DNA from: Cordilura impudica
Taxonomy: Eukaryota; Arthropoda; Insecta; Diptera; Scathophagidae
Assembly (NCBI GenBank): GCA_963682025.1
Contig: OY821519.1
Coordinates: 95,569,585 to 95,633,584 of the forward strand
Reading direction: 5' to 3'
Length of the DNA: 64,000 nucleotides
The notes under the pieces were generated by a model. The model worked only from the letters and a program-made list of their open reading frames with translations, was not told where the DNA came from and did not search any database. The position numbers and the translations under genes were made by a program. The stretch's first letter is position 1; every line of letters begins with the position of its first letter. Positions 12,056-23,871 of the stretch are shown here, piece by piece.

Positions 12056-13175
12056 ATAAAAATTTACATGCCAAATTAGTGATCACTTGAAGTTGATCAG
12101 CTTTTGATTGACAGTTTTTTAATTTCTCTATAAGCTCCAAAGTTAGATTTTGAATATCTTCTAATGAAAAGAGATTGTTATTTTTGGGCTATTATTGAAA
12201 TTTTGTTGGTTCCAGTTTAAAGTGGGTTGCGCCGGTTCCTGGCGAAGTGAATTCGGAAAGCTTTGATTGTAGTTAGCTTGATGCTGCACTGGTCTGCGAT
12301 AGTTACTTTTTTGAGGAGAAAAACGTTTCTTAATTTGAATGTAATTTTGTCTGCTAGGACACTGAGGTGAATTTGATTTATGTGGCCCATTACAGTTGGC
12401 ACATTTAATTGTTTCATCTGTACAAACTTCTGTCTTATGTTGCCCTGCACACTTGGAACAGAAGGTTTTGACTTTGCATCGAGATGATCCATGGCCAAAC
12501 ATTTGGCAATTATAACATTGAGTGATTTTATTTTTATGGGATCTTACATAATCCCAACTTACTCTGATATAATCAATATTTGAAAAACTTTTTCTAAGTT
12601 CCTTTACAGTAATCGATTGACGTTTAAAGTGAACAACATATATAATTTGTTCTTTATTAAACTGACCAGTTCTTTGAACTAGTTTAACATCCTGACACTG
12701 AAGGCCTAGATCAGTCAGTTTGGCTTTCAGAGCTTTAGGGTCAATTTTATCTAAACCAAATAATAAGGCCCTATAAGGGCGCTGGTTTTTACTGGTGTAG
12801 GTAAAATATTCATATTTGTCATCTAAAATTGGGATGATTTTATCAAAATCTTCTTGGGTGTTAAAGAATAATTTTAATCCTATTGATATTTTTTTCAATG
12901 CATAACCAGTAATGTTATTGGTTTCACATAACTCTTTTATTTCTTCTAGTTTGCATTTTAGAAGAGTAATAGGAGGAACGACACTCTTGACAATTTTTTG
13001 AAGAACAATCTCTTTGTCATTTTCAATTTACAATGTTTGCAAAGGTTGAAAGTAATTTGTTTTATTTACGGCACTACCGTTACTAATTTTTGCCTTCTTC
13101 ATCACGTTATTTTGTGAGTTGATGGAAGTCTCATTTTTGCCAATTGTTCTCTTAATCTTGGAAGATTTTTTTTTT
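12048..13175 (-). pseudogene. LINE ORF1 (Gag-like, three zinc knuckles)
   Basis: ORF1 nucleic-acid-binding protein. The main open part (12898-12161) begins KKISIGLKLFF and carries three CCHC knuckles: CYNCQMFGHGSSRC, CSKCAGQHKTEVC and CANCNGPHKSNSPQC. The frame reads on upstream of 12898 through ENDKEIVLQKIVKSVVPP to a Lys-rich start near 13175, broken by one stop (TAA, about 13032). At the C-terminal end a one-base frameshift near 12185 truncates the frame. In the alternative frame it continues (SLEDIQNLTLELIEKLK) to a TGA at 12050-12048 that overlaps the ORF2 start (ATGAGTGA). Such overlaps are known for reinitiation in LINEs. Confidence 0.85.
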
Positions 13176-13196
13176 TTGATACTTTTTGTTGTTAAT

Positions 13197-16100
13197 TATA
13201 CCTCCACTCCAGTGTGCAGAGGGTATATATAAGTTTGTCATTCCGTTTGTAATAATTAGAAAAAAAATTTTGGACCCCATAAAATATATATATTTGTGAT
13301 GCTTATAACAACCGGAGTTGATATAGCGATGTCCGTCTGTCCGTCTGTGGAAATCACGATGACGGCATTACTTGGGCAGCTAGGGTGCCCGTTGATATAA
13401 AAAATGATTCATTAACATCCTGAAAAGTTTGCTATTTAAAATCGTCCAAATCGGTTTATTAGGGCCCGAGATTTGAATGAAGAAATAAAAAAAGTCTTGA
13501 AAAAATATAATTTTCTATGTTGTTCTTGTCACGATCACGCCCTCAATAGTGCAGCTACAGTGATCATTTTTAGTGAGAATGATTCACCAAATTCATGGGA
13601 AGATTCCTGTTTCAAAAATCATTAAAATCGGTGGAACGCGTCCAGGGAAATATCTGAAAAAGTAAAAAAAAAAATGAAAAATATGATGTTTCTATATTGT
13701 TCTTGTTGTTATTCTAAATGTTGTGTTGTTGTAATAGCTGGCCTTGTTGTTTTTGTGGTCGTTGTGGTAATATTTTAATAAAAGCTAACCTCTGTACATT
13801 TTTTTTATTAACTCTGGTAGAAATATTTAAAAGTTTCCATTGTTTTGGCATCACTAAAAAAATTTGTTAGATCATTTCTGTTATTACCACGAGCCTGTCT
13901 GCAAAATTTCAGATCGAATGGGTCACGGGAAAGGGGCTAAAATCGATCCAAAATTTTTTCGACAAGCAGACACTACGAGTTAATATAAAGGGAGTAAAAA
14001 TTCACCAGCATCTAAAGCAAATAATGCTAAAATACGTTATTAAAAAAAGCAATGTAAATTTAGCAAAACAAAATTTTATGTATTAATTTATTTAAAGAGA
14101 AAAACACAAAAATAACGTTTGATGTTGTATTTTTTGTGTGTAATATTTACATATACATACATACACATATTAAATAATACAAATAATATACATATATTCT
14201 ATATATGCATATCCATAATAACTGCATGTTAGTAATAAATCGATATATTATTTTATTTTCATAAAATTCTGCAATATTTTGGTGTGGGGAAAATACATTT
14301 ATTTTGCATTAACAGAGTGTCACTTCATTTTGCTCAGCGTGACTATGCCACAGTAGATGGCGCCACAATTTTTGTTCTAATTAGCTTTGCAATAGTTATT
14401 TCTATTTTAACATGAATGTCAATATTTTCAAATAGATATCATACAGAACAATGTTAAGAGTATACACGGGCAGGTCTTTTATTTCATATGTTTTTTCATT
14501 ATTCTTTTACAATTATGAACATAAATTTGGCAAATTAACTTTTTGTTGTCTTTACAAAATAGAGTTACCGAGTTCATCAATGAGTTTTTTGCTTTCAAAA
14601 CAGTTCTACATAGTTATATAGAATTATTATTCTGCTTTACTTACAAAATATCTGATTGCGATTACATCTAATTTTTAAAAATTGTTTAGAATTACTAAAG
14701 CATTGTTATTCACATAAATACAAAATTGCACTTTTTAAATTTTCCATTCAAATTTAAGAAAATATCAATTCTAAAAACTGGAATTAAAAATTTCAAATTA
14801 TAAATTACAATTAATTGAATTTCAGAAAATCAAATCAAAACGTCGGAAATTATAATTTTAAATTTAGAAGACATCAATTGCATCTTTAATATATAAATTT
14901 TATTCGTTAAAGACAAATTGAAATTCCAAAAAAAAAAAAAACACCAAATACCTATGTTTACATTTAAAAAATTTTTACATTTAAAAAAAATATTACATTC
15001 AGGAGAAATTTATAGCTTTTCAGTACCGCGATTCAGTAACTTCTTTTAACGATAGTCGAATCATTAAAAAAAAGAAAATAACAAAATTATCAGTAAAATG
15101 TTTAAACGATATCGCTATTGTTAAACTCAGCTGTTGTTGTTATCTAAACGACAACCATTTTTGTGTTGTTTGTTCAATCGATAAAAACTTAAATTTTTAG
15201 GTTGAAAGGTCGTCATACATAAATAAAAATAAAATAGTGAAAATATTTTGCTTTCATTAAAAAACTTTTTATATAAAAAAAAAAATTAAATAGCATATTC
15301 AATTCATTTGTGCAATTCACAACGGGTGTTGTATATTGTATTTTGTATTAAAATACACAATACAATCATTTGTTGTGAACAGTCAGTTGTATTTTCATAA
15401 TGTAAAACGTTTTCTTTAGTAATTATCGACCCAACGAGGAAATGTCGCTTCGTCACTTCTGTTATTTCGTACAAGAGAAAGCACGTGTCGGTGTTTGCTT
15501 TTTGGTCATAAGATATACTCTTTTAGTTACGTACCTCTTCCATTTTAATCTAGAATACAAAAAAAAAGTTAAAATGTTTTGTTTGAGACTGAAAGAGAAA
15601 ATACATACTAAAAATATAAACATTAATTTTTATATAAATAAACTTTTCGTTATTTGCATTATTTGTCATTTGATATTTTATAATTATTTATGCTGTTAAA
15701 ATTGTATGTACTTGTTTTTTCTTTTTCATAAAAACTAGCATTCACTTGTGACTGATATGTTATGATACAATATATAACATTCACTAAACCAGCAAATGAA
15801 GTTGTATCGCTGTATCAGATTTTTCAATGCAAATTACCAATAACAATTTTACACTATTGTAAAGTAATACACGATACAATAGATACAACGATACAACACC
15901 TATTGTGAATTGCCCAATTATTTAATTTTCAAATAAATAAACAGAAATATTAGTAAAGAAAATAAAGATATTAAACATCAACATAAAATCATCCTGTCAA
16001 ACACGAAGTAATTTGTTTTTTTCTATTCTTCTTTGTGTTTTTCGCTTATTTTGACAGAGATGCCACTCGTTTACAATTTAAATAAATAGAAAAATAGATT

Positions 16101-16994
16101 TGTCGACTGTCGTTAAGATGTATGTACTTAGTGAATCACTTAATCCTTAGTGCAAACAACAATAGCTGTCGATAAATTTTGCGATTGTCGGATTGTTGAA
16201 ATTTACAGAATCGGACTACAGAAAACATTAATTTAGATTCAATAAATTTTATAAAACCTCAAATGATATTTAAGAATTGCGAACATAAAATTGTTACATA
16301 AATAAACGCAATTTGATGAGAATGTTATTTATATATAAATTTTCAAAATTTTTTTTGGATGAAAATTTGAAGTTTTTCAGAAAATAAAGAGAACAAATTA
16401 TTTTATTTAAAATGTTTGGGACATTTGGTTTTTTGCGTTTGGCATCCCTAATTTGAATATTTATTATTATAAATTTATTCTCTGTGTTTTCCATATAAGG
16501 CAATATTTTAATAAAAAAGTTGAGAGAGTTTTTTTTTGGTTATTATTTTGGTTCTCCATCCGACCTATATGGCCGCAATGAAGAAATATTTGGCCAGTTA
16601 AAAGAAACTATACAGCCATCTCCAATTAGCACGATTTAATGCATACAGTCACCCTACACAACCATTAACTTTGCAATGGAGGTTAGGGCGAGCTATTTAA
16701 TTAGCAAAAACTAAATTAAACGAGAAGTTATGTCATATTACCGGAAACGCATGCATATAGGTATATAACCTAAATGCATGCCGATCAGCAACCACGATGA
16801 CCAAAAAGCAAACACTGAAAAAAATCCAAAATAATAGAAAAGAAGAAAACCAACCCAAAGAATTTGCTGAAATAATTTGGTATTAAGTTTAACAAATTGT
16901 TTACTTTTTCATTTACATTTTTTATCAAGACTCAAACCGAGGTGGAGGGTATCAAAGATTCGGCACAGCCGAATTTAACACTCTTACTTGTTTT
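13197..16994 (+). mobile_element. Long mini-me/Helentron-like element, copy 1
   Basis: The left terminus is TATACCTCCACTCCAGTGTG. A (GTCY) tract, GTCCGTCTGTCCGTCTGT, lies at 13330-13347, and the right terminus is GATTCGGCACAGCCGAAT followed by TTAACACTCTTACTTGTT. The same termini in opposite orientation bound 31702-35834. Shorter relatives in this window (for example 38465-39233) share the plan: TATACCCT start, GTCY tract, short palindrome, CTTACTTGTT end. No long ORF, no visible target duplication. Assignment to mini-me/DINE-1 type (Helitron-like) elements is inference from this architecture. A 602-bp MITE lies inside. Confidence 0.75.
15312..15913. mobile_element. MITE (~602 bp) within copy 1
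   Basis: Terminal inverted repeats GCAATTCACAACGGGTGTTG and CAACACCTATTGTGAATTGC. It is absent from the equivalent position of the inverted copy (about 32595-32615), which shows an approximate empty site. A 3-bp ATT duplication just outside is possible but not certain. The 85-codon frame at 15442 lies inside and is not considered coding. Confidence 0.75.
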
Positions 16995-17099
16995 TGTATA
17001 TATTTATACGTTTGTTTATAACACAATCGACTGAAATTATAATTTACTTAACATGCGACAGAACGACGTGCATAGATCAAGATCACAACGTGAACTGAA

Positions 17100-17840
17100 A
17101 AAAATTACTTTAGTGAAAAGTGGTGCATGATTTAGCTGAAATAGTAGGCATTTCAAAAATTGTTATACGTCGCATATTGACCGGAAATTTGAGATGAGAG
17201 AACTGTCCGCAGGACGGGTGCCGCGTTTGCTCAGAATAGAACTGAAACAGCGTCGTGAAGATATTCCAATAGAATGTTTGGCAATGTTTCACCATAACAA
17301 AGCCGAGTTTTTGCGGCGATTTATAACAGGGATAAACGTGCGTCACCCACTTCACACCTGAGACAAAGGAACAGTCAAAGCAGTAGACTGGAATTGGAGA
17401 ATCGTGTCCAGAGGAGCTGAAGGCAGTTCCACCAGCAGGCAAGATTATGGCGTCTGTTTTTTAGGAATGCCTGTGGAATAATAAAAGAAAGTCTCGTTTC
17501 AGTTTATACATCCACTATTGCGATGGCCAATATTCGTCTGATTTTGCTGCCTCGGATCATTTTCTATTTCAAAACTTGAAAAAATGGCTCGGGGGTAAAA
17601 GATTTGTCAACATCGTTTGATGTCTATTTTAAGGAGCTAAACAGTTCCTACTATAAACAGGGCATTGAAGCTATTGAATATCGCTGGAAACAGTGTATCG
17701 ACCTAAAACGAGATTAAGTTGAAATATATAGAAAATTTGATGTTTTCCTTGTCGGATCGTGTTGTTCTGGGACCGCAGGTCCTCATTTGAACCCATATGA
17801 GATTTGGATATTTCGGTACTACTTTCAGGTTTAGAAAATT
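17100..17840 (+). pseudogene. mariner transposase remnant
   Basis: Degenerate mariner (Tc1/mariner superfamily, DDD-type) transposase. Recognisable pieces on the plus strand: LAEIVGISKIVIRRIL (HTH-side), VPRLLRIELKQRREDIP, NKAEFLRRFITG, then after frame changes ASDHFLFQNLKKWLGGKRF, YYKQGIEAIEYRWKQCIDL and a short tail. The first catalytic region (normally ITGDETW) reads ITGINVRH followed by a stop, so the Asp is gone. The segment with the second Asp (HQDNAP-type) is deleted. Several frameshifts. Lies upstream of Or gene 1 exon 3. Confidence 0.85.
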
Positions 17841-18401
17841 GATGGGGTAAAAAAGTAACTTCGTTTTTGTTCTTTGATATTTTTTAATATTTGTCCTAAA
17901 GTGACAAGAACAGATTGGATTCCAATCATAGGTAATTTAAACACCTATCTATCTAGTAGATTTAATATGCATATAGAGGTTTGGACTTGGAAAATACTGG
18001 ATTTTTAATTCTAAAGTCATCAAAGGTTTTCCTAAAACTAATAATTTTTTCTTTAGTAGACTAGTACTCTTCAGAAGTAAAGAGAGAAAAAAATATGCTT
18101 CATAATATACTTTTTGCATAAAATCGATTTCAATTTTAATGAAAGGCCCTAATATACAAGCAAAAAATAAACAAATAATATTATTTTTGTACTTTAATAA
18201 TTGTTATATCAAACATTGAAGAAAAACAATACGAAAACTGATTCAGTACCGGTATCAAGGGCAAGGTTTTTAAATGCCACTATTTTTAGTAGTCAAGAGT
18301 TACGGTGTTGGTATGGTTTTCAATTTGAAAGGGTTTTGAAATAGTAACGGTATTTGTCTTTGTACTTTTCAATATGTTTTTCAAAACATTCTCATTTCTA
18401 G
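17841..18401. other. Non-coding sequence upstream of Or gene 1 exon 3
   Basis: AT-rich, no ORF of note. I looked for counterparts of Or gene 2 exons 1 and 2 here and further left in the window and found none. It ends in a polypyrimidine-like tract and the AG acceptor at 18400-18401. Confidence 0.6.
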
Positions 18402-19895
18402 TTCGAAACATTTCATTCTGGAGAATTGGAAAATAAAATCGTTTTAAGTATTTACATGACCATAGTGTGTTCAACCGGTATTTTGGGCATGATTATGATG
18501 TACTTGAGTAAGTTTTTATAAAAAAAAAAAAAAAATTGCTTCAAAGAAAATCTAAATAGAAAATCTTGTTTTTCAGATCCTGATACAATAGCAGGGAAAA
18601 TATTTCCATATCGTGTCATTCTACCAACATGGCTACCGCGTCAACTACAACTGCTCTATATGGGTCTAAGCGTTTTCATATTTGCCATACAAATTGTTGC
18701 TGTTGATTATCTGAATGTTAACATTATCAATCAAATAAGATTTCAGTTGAACATTCTAAATTTGTCATTTGATGATTTGATTGTAGATATGGCTCCCAAT
18801 CCCAACCAAGGGAAATCATTGGTCATTTATAAACTGGATCCAGTAGAACGTCTAAATTCAATTATCGAACATCATTGTTTATTAAGACGGTAAGTACTTG
18901 TCTTTTTTGGTGAGCTTAAGTTAAAAGTTTTTTTTTTTTTTAATTTATTTGTGTTTTAAGCATACGTCAAGATACGGAAGACATCTTTTGCCAAGCGGTG
19001 CTATTGCAATTTTTTACCTCACTGATGATTTTCGCCATGACCGGGTTTCAAGCCACCGTCAGAACCAGTGGCAGTAGCGGCGCAATTTTAATATATTTTT
19101 ATTGTTGCTGTATTTTCTGTCAACTCTTTGTGTATTGTTGGTTTGGCAATGAAGTGTCTGAACAGGTTGGTGGTTGTTATTAAAAACCTAAAACCAGAAA
19201 ATTAGTGTGGGCAGAAAATTTTACCTAAAAAGGAACATTGATTGTTTTTTTGTTTAAAATGAAATGCATGAAAACTGCACTGTTTTCGACATTATTTAAC
19301 CGCAAACTTTACGAGATTGTCAAATATTGGTTAAATCACATAACAGTTACAATGTGTAACCATTTTAGATAAGTTTATTTGTTTCAATTTAAATATGATT
19401 TTTTTTTTTAAAGGAATAAACAATAGTGGCAGAGTCGATTAAATCAACATTAAAATTTTAAATAATTTTTACTGATACACTTAGCCCGCGTTGTCATGCT
19501 TTAGTGTTAAATATTTACGGCCGTATGCAAAAAATTAAAGTGCACTTCAAGTAGACTTTATCAACAAATTTTGTATGAAAAACATACAATAAAGTCTACT
19601 TGAAATACATTTTAATTTTTTTGCATACGGCCCTTATTGTTCAAACTCTGATACCTATTAAATATATTATTTCTCATTTCAGAGTAAAACCCTTGCTACG
19701 AGCGGTTTCAACTCATCTTGGTATCACTTTGATCGGCGTTATGGAAAATCTCTTTTAGTATTTCTAACAAACGCTCAACGACCATTTCTGTTTACGGCTG
19801 GAGGTATTATGACGCTCTCTTTGCCAAGTTTTGCTGGAATATTAAGTAAATCATATTCTTATATCGCGTTGCTGCGTCAGATGTATGCAAGATAA
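18402..19895 (+). CDS. Odorant receptor gene 1 (partial: exons 3-6)
   Basis: Insect odorant receptor (7tm_6 family), an inverted seven-transmembrane subunit that forms ligand-gated cation channels with Orco in olfactory neuron dendrites. Exons: 18402-18507, 18577-18889, 18961-19165, 19683-19895 (stop TAA 19893-19895), all with GT-AG borders and intron phases identical to gene 2 at 50796-58022. They encode ~278 residues without a stop. Landmarks: FPYRVILPTWLPRQLQLLYM, VERLNSIIEHHCLLR, LFVYCWFGNE and the family-typical C-terminus SKSYSYIALLRQMYAR. Exon sizes equal those of gene 2 except the third (205 against 199 nt). The first ~130 codons are not in the visible upstream DNA. Either intron 2 exceeds the window edge, or the 5' exons were lost to transposon insertion and this is a 5'-truncated pseudogene. 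The specific Or orthologue is not assigned. Confidence 0.9.
19518..19633. mobile_element. 116-bp palindromic MITE in Or gene 1 last intron
   Basis: Near-perfect foldback: CGGCCGTATGCAAAAAATTA at the left, TAATTTTTTTGCATACGGCC at the right, with the inner arm CTTCAAGTAGACTTTAT/ATAAAGTCTACTTGAA. TTA target duplications flank it (19515-19517 and 19634-19636). The paralogous intron of Or gene 2 has the empty site AAATATTTATTGC (57721-57733). Target and termini suggest Harbinger-type MITE. Confidence 0.88.
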
Positions 19896-20251
19896 AATGT
19901 TAAATACATTTTAAATATTCATAAATTTAAAAAAATATATGCAATTGAATTATTAGCTTTACAACAGAAATCAATTCAAATTTATTAAAAATTCTGAAAT
20001 TTTTTTACTCTTGCTCACTGAAACTCTAAATTTATATGATTTATTTTTTTATGTTCCATTTATATTTTTACTATTATTAAACTTTTTAAAACATAAATAT
20101 TTCTTTCTTTTCTTATTTAACGTAAAAAGCTTTTGGTGGTTCGTAAAATAGTTCTTTATTACTAAAACAAATTTGATCATCAAATTAAAAATAACATAAT
20201 TTTCATAATTTCACACTTGTGTTTCCTTTCTTATATTCCAGTTTGTATACA
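19896..20251. other. 3' flank of Or gene 1
   Basis: AT-rich, no gene. No canonical AATAAA lies within the first 60 bp after the stop. Nothing else recognised. Confidence 0.5.
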
Positions 20252-20853
20252 TAATAAGTAAGAAAATTATAATCGATCTATCCCGAGTATAGAATAACCT
20301 ATACCATGCGTTTTGCTGAGGCAATAAGTGGATATAGAAAATATGCAGAAACCAAATTTAAGTGCTACATGATTATTAATTTGTGGTATGCAGATATGAA
20401 AAAGTTCATGACTGATGTTATTTTTATATAGGAACTAGTTCAAAAAATGGGCCGATCATGACATTATTAAGTAAAGTCACTTGCTTTTCTTCAAAACATT
20501 AAAAACCGAATTTGAAAAAAATCTATGCAACATTTTTTAAATAGATTTTAAAGAAGCTCGGGATTCAGCTTTATGTTGGGACTATAACTAAAAATGTTCC
20601 TACATGCTTTGTTTTTGGACTACTGATTAGTGGGTATAATACACACATATATTGATAGTCTGGATCTTACGACCATTTTAATCGTTCTGATAGGGTTTAT
20701 TTGTAGGGGGGTTAGGTCTGAACATGCACCGATTTTCACCAATTTCAGTAGCATTTGGCCTATGGTCGATTTAAGATTTTGTAAATTGCATCAAAACATA
20801 TTCATATTTGCGACCTGTTGTTTCATTACTTGGTTTACATGGACACACCGGCG
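20252..20853 (-). repeat. Degenerate mini-me/Helentron-like element
   Basis: Begins AATAAGTAAGAAAATTATAA, followed by CCTATACCATGCG, as in the copies at 46341 and 49190. It runs through diverged equivalents (AAAAGTTCATGACTG, GTCTGAACATGCACCGATT) to GGTTTACATGGACACAC. It stops exactly where the GGAC tract of intact copies should begin. There CGGCG|CACTGTG is found instead, suggesting truncation by another element. Confidence 0.7.
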
Positions 20854-21005
20854 CACTGTGGCTGAAATTTTGATTTCATTGGGCAAAAGTCTAATATTTT
20901 TTTGTCACTGATTTTCAAAATTTTAACGGCTTTTTGTAGCTAATATATCCAGATTAAGGTAGCCAAAAAAGTAGGTTAAACTATTGCTAATTGTGGGTGT
21001 GGCAT

Positions 21006-23862
21006 TAGGGTGGCCCTTCGTTATATGGAGGAAAAAAAAAGTGTTCAAACTGTCGGTCTCACCCCCTAGAAATATGCGAATAGCAAAAAAAACTGAGAAA
21101 TACAAAGTTTTGGGCCAATCAAAAAACGTTTAGTCGTGGCGCAAAGCGATTGAAAATTTCAAGTGTGTTTATATGGGGAAAATATGACTTTTTTTCAGAT
21201 TTTACGAAAATTTCGTTCTATAATTTAATTTTACCGACAAGCTGTTATATAATTCGGGATCAGTATTAAATTAGCCTTTCAAAGGGCTATAAAACTTCAA
21301 AATCGAATAAAACCTCGCCAAGAAATAGCAAATGCCCCAGACCACTTTTGTGCCCAAAAAAACTAGGTCATGAAATTTGATGGCATTTTTTTCAACTTTG
21401 AGAAATGGATTAAAGCCATCATTCTTTTTTGGTCTCTATACTTATAAGTACTCAGATATGAAGTATTGTTTTATTACCACGTTGTTAACCTATTGCGCAT
21501 TGAGACCGAAAATTGGAAATTTTTTTGATAAAATTTTTAAAACTCCTTTTTCAAGTTTGAAAAAATTTTCTTAAACAAAATTTAAAAAAATTAATATATT
21601 ACTTTAAGGTTTTATTAAATACATGTTGCAGATTAACTGTGTGAATTTTTAAGTAAATCCCTCTACCAGAATTTTTTTGACAAGGATTTTATTTTTGCGG
21701 ATTTCGAGAAAACTTGGATTTTTGTGAAATATTCTGTAAATGTACTCTTTCTAAATACTTTGTATCAAAAATTCATCACTTTTCTACTTTTAAATGTTAT
21801 ATTTCATCTCAATAGCCTAGGGTGTCGGAAAAAAATAATATGACTCAATTAACCCTTTTGGAATTGGGGTCACATATGACCCCAAGCTAATAAAAGACAA
21901 TTTATGCAAAAAATTCAAATATTTTGTAAGTGCTGTCCAATTTTTAGATGCGACGCTTAAAATATAATAACCAAATGCGTAGAAGTTTCGTTCCAAAAAT
22001 TTTGGATAAATCCGAGAACGTTAACCCATTATTTGCCAAGGCCAGATTTGGATTTTTAGATATTTTTACATAAAAATTACCGAAAACGAGTTTTTCTATT
22101 ACACTCTATGAAACCACTATGTAAAATTTAAGAAAAATAATTCGGTTAATTTTTTTTTATTTAACCCTTCAGTGCTCCTGAGATCAAAATTATCCATTGT
22201 GATATATCTCTGGTGCAATTGTCTGCTTATTTTAACCAATTTTGTTATAAAATTACTTTATATAATAAAGTAATAGTTGAATTTCTTGCGGTCTCACTCA
22301 CCAATTTGGTGGATATTGATAAAAAACGAAAAAAAAAAAAAATTTCAGGTCAATCGGTGAGGATGCCATTACTTATAATGGTTGACATTTTTGATTTTTA
22401 ATAATCGGTCGCTTTATATTATTTTCAATGTCACCTACATCTTTTCAGACTTCTAACATTTTATTTCCCAGTTTTAAATAGTTTATTAAATAAAAGTAAA
22501 TTTCAAATATAATAATATATAAAAGGTAATATTAAATTAATACTACTCTTAATGGAATAAATTACAAAATTAAATCAAAGTGAATTTCAAAAAACGTCCT
22601 ATTTTTGAGACATATGACTTAAGTTGTTTTAATTTATATTCGCGAACAATAAGCAGATAATTGCACCAGAGATATATCACAATGGATAATTTTGATCTCA
22701 GGAGCACTGAAGGGTTAAATAAAAAAGAATTAACCGAATTATTTTTCTTAAATTCTACATAGTGGTTTCATCGAATGTAATAGAAAAACTCGTTTTCGGT
22801 AATTTTTATGTAAAAATATCTAAAAATCCAAATCTGGCCTTGGCAAATAATGGGTTAGCGTTCTCGGATTTATCCAAAATTTTTGGAACGAAACTTCTAC
22901 ACATTTGGTTATTATATTTTAAGCGTCGCATCTAAAAATTGGATAGCACTTACAAAATATTTGAATTTTTTGAATAAATTGTCTTTTCTTAGCTTGGGGT
23001 CATATGTGACCCCAATTCCAAAAGGGTTAATGGAGTCATATTATTTTTTTTCCGAAACCCTAGGCTATTAAGATAAAATATAATATTTAAAAGTAGAAAA
23101 GTGATGAATTTTTGATACAAAGTATTTAGAAAGAGTACATTTACAGAATATTTCACAAAAATCCAAGTTTTCTCGAAATCCGCAAAAATAACATCCTTGT
23201 CAAAAAAATTCTGGTAAAGGGATTTACTTAAAAATTCACACAGTTAATCTGCAACATGTATTTAATAAAACCTTGAGGTAATATATTAATTTTTTTAAAT
23301 TTTGTTTAAGAAAATTTTTTCAAACTCGAAAAAGGAGTCTTAAAAATTTTATCAAAAACATTTCCAATTTTCGGTCTCAATGCGCAATAGGTTAACAACG
23401 TGGTAATAAAACAATACTTCATATCTGAGTACTTATAGGTATAGAGACCAAAAAAGAATGATGGCTTTAATCAATTTCTCAAAGTTGAAAAAAATGCCAT
23501 CAAATTTCATGACCTAGTTTTTTTGGGCACAAAAGTGGTCTGGGGCATTTGCTATTTCTTGGCGAAGTTTTATTCGATTTTGAAGTTTTATAGCCTTTTG
23601 AAAGGATAATTTAATACTGATCCCGAATTATATAACAGCTTGTCGGTAAAATTAAATTATAGAACGAAATTTTCGTAAAATCTGAAAAAAGTCATATTTT
23701 CCCCATATAAACACACTTGAAATTTTCAATCGCTTTGCGCCACGACTAAACGTTTTTTGATTGGCCCAAAACTTTATATTTCTCAGTTTTTTTGCTATTC
23801 GCATATTTCTGGGGGGTGAGACCGACAGTTTGAACACTTTTTTTTTATTAAGGGCCACCCTA
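21006..23862. mobile_element. Foldback DNA transposon, ~1.2 kb inverted arms
   Basis: Starts TAGGGTGGCCCTTCG and ends with the complement AAGGGCCACCCTA. The arms (about 21006-22235 and 22650-23862) are near-identical inverted copies, for example TAACCCTTTTGGAATTGGGG and its complement. The middle is ~415 bp. A perfect 9-bp target duplication GTGTGGCAT flanks it (20997-21005, 23863-23871). No transposase ORF, only short arm-derived frames. A 9-bp duplication with long arms is known from Mutator-like and FB elements; the superfamily is unresolved. Confidence 0.92.
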
Positions 23863-23871
23863 GTGTGGCAT

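Larger units (their letters stand above)
9127..13185 (-). mobile_element. Jockey-like non-LTR retrotransposon, unit B copy with ORF1
   Basis: Longer LINE copy. From the 5' side (right) it has ORF1 with zinc knuckles, an 8-nt ORF1/ORF2 overlap, endonuclease, RT and an ATAAAC-repeat 3' tail near 9130-9150. The 5' end stops at an oligo-A (minus strand) near 13175, next to another repeat that starts at ~13197, so the 5' UTR is missing. Several frame breaks show it is inactive. Confidence 0.88.

Noticed and set aside
15442..15699. 85-codon frame
   Set aside because: Lies wholly inside a MITE absent from the inverted copy; no family match.
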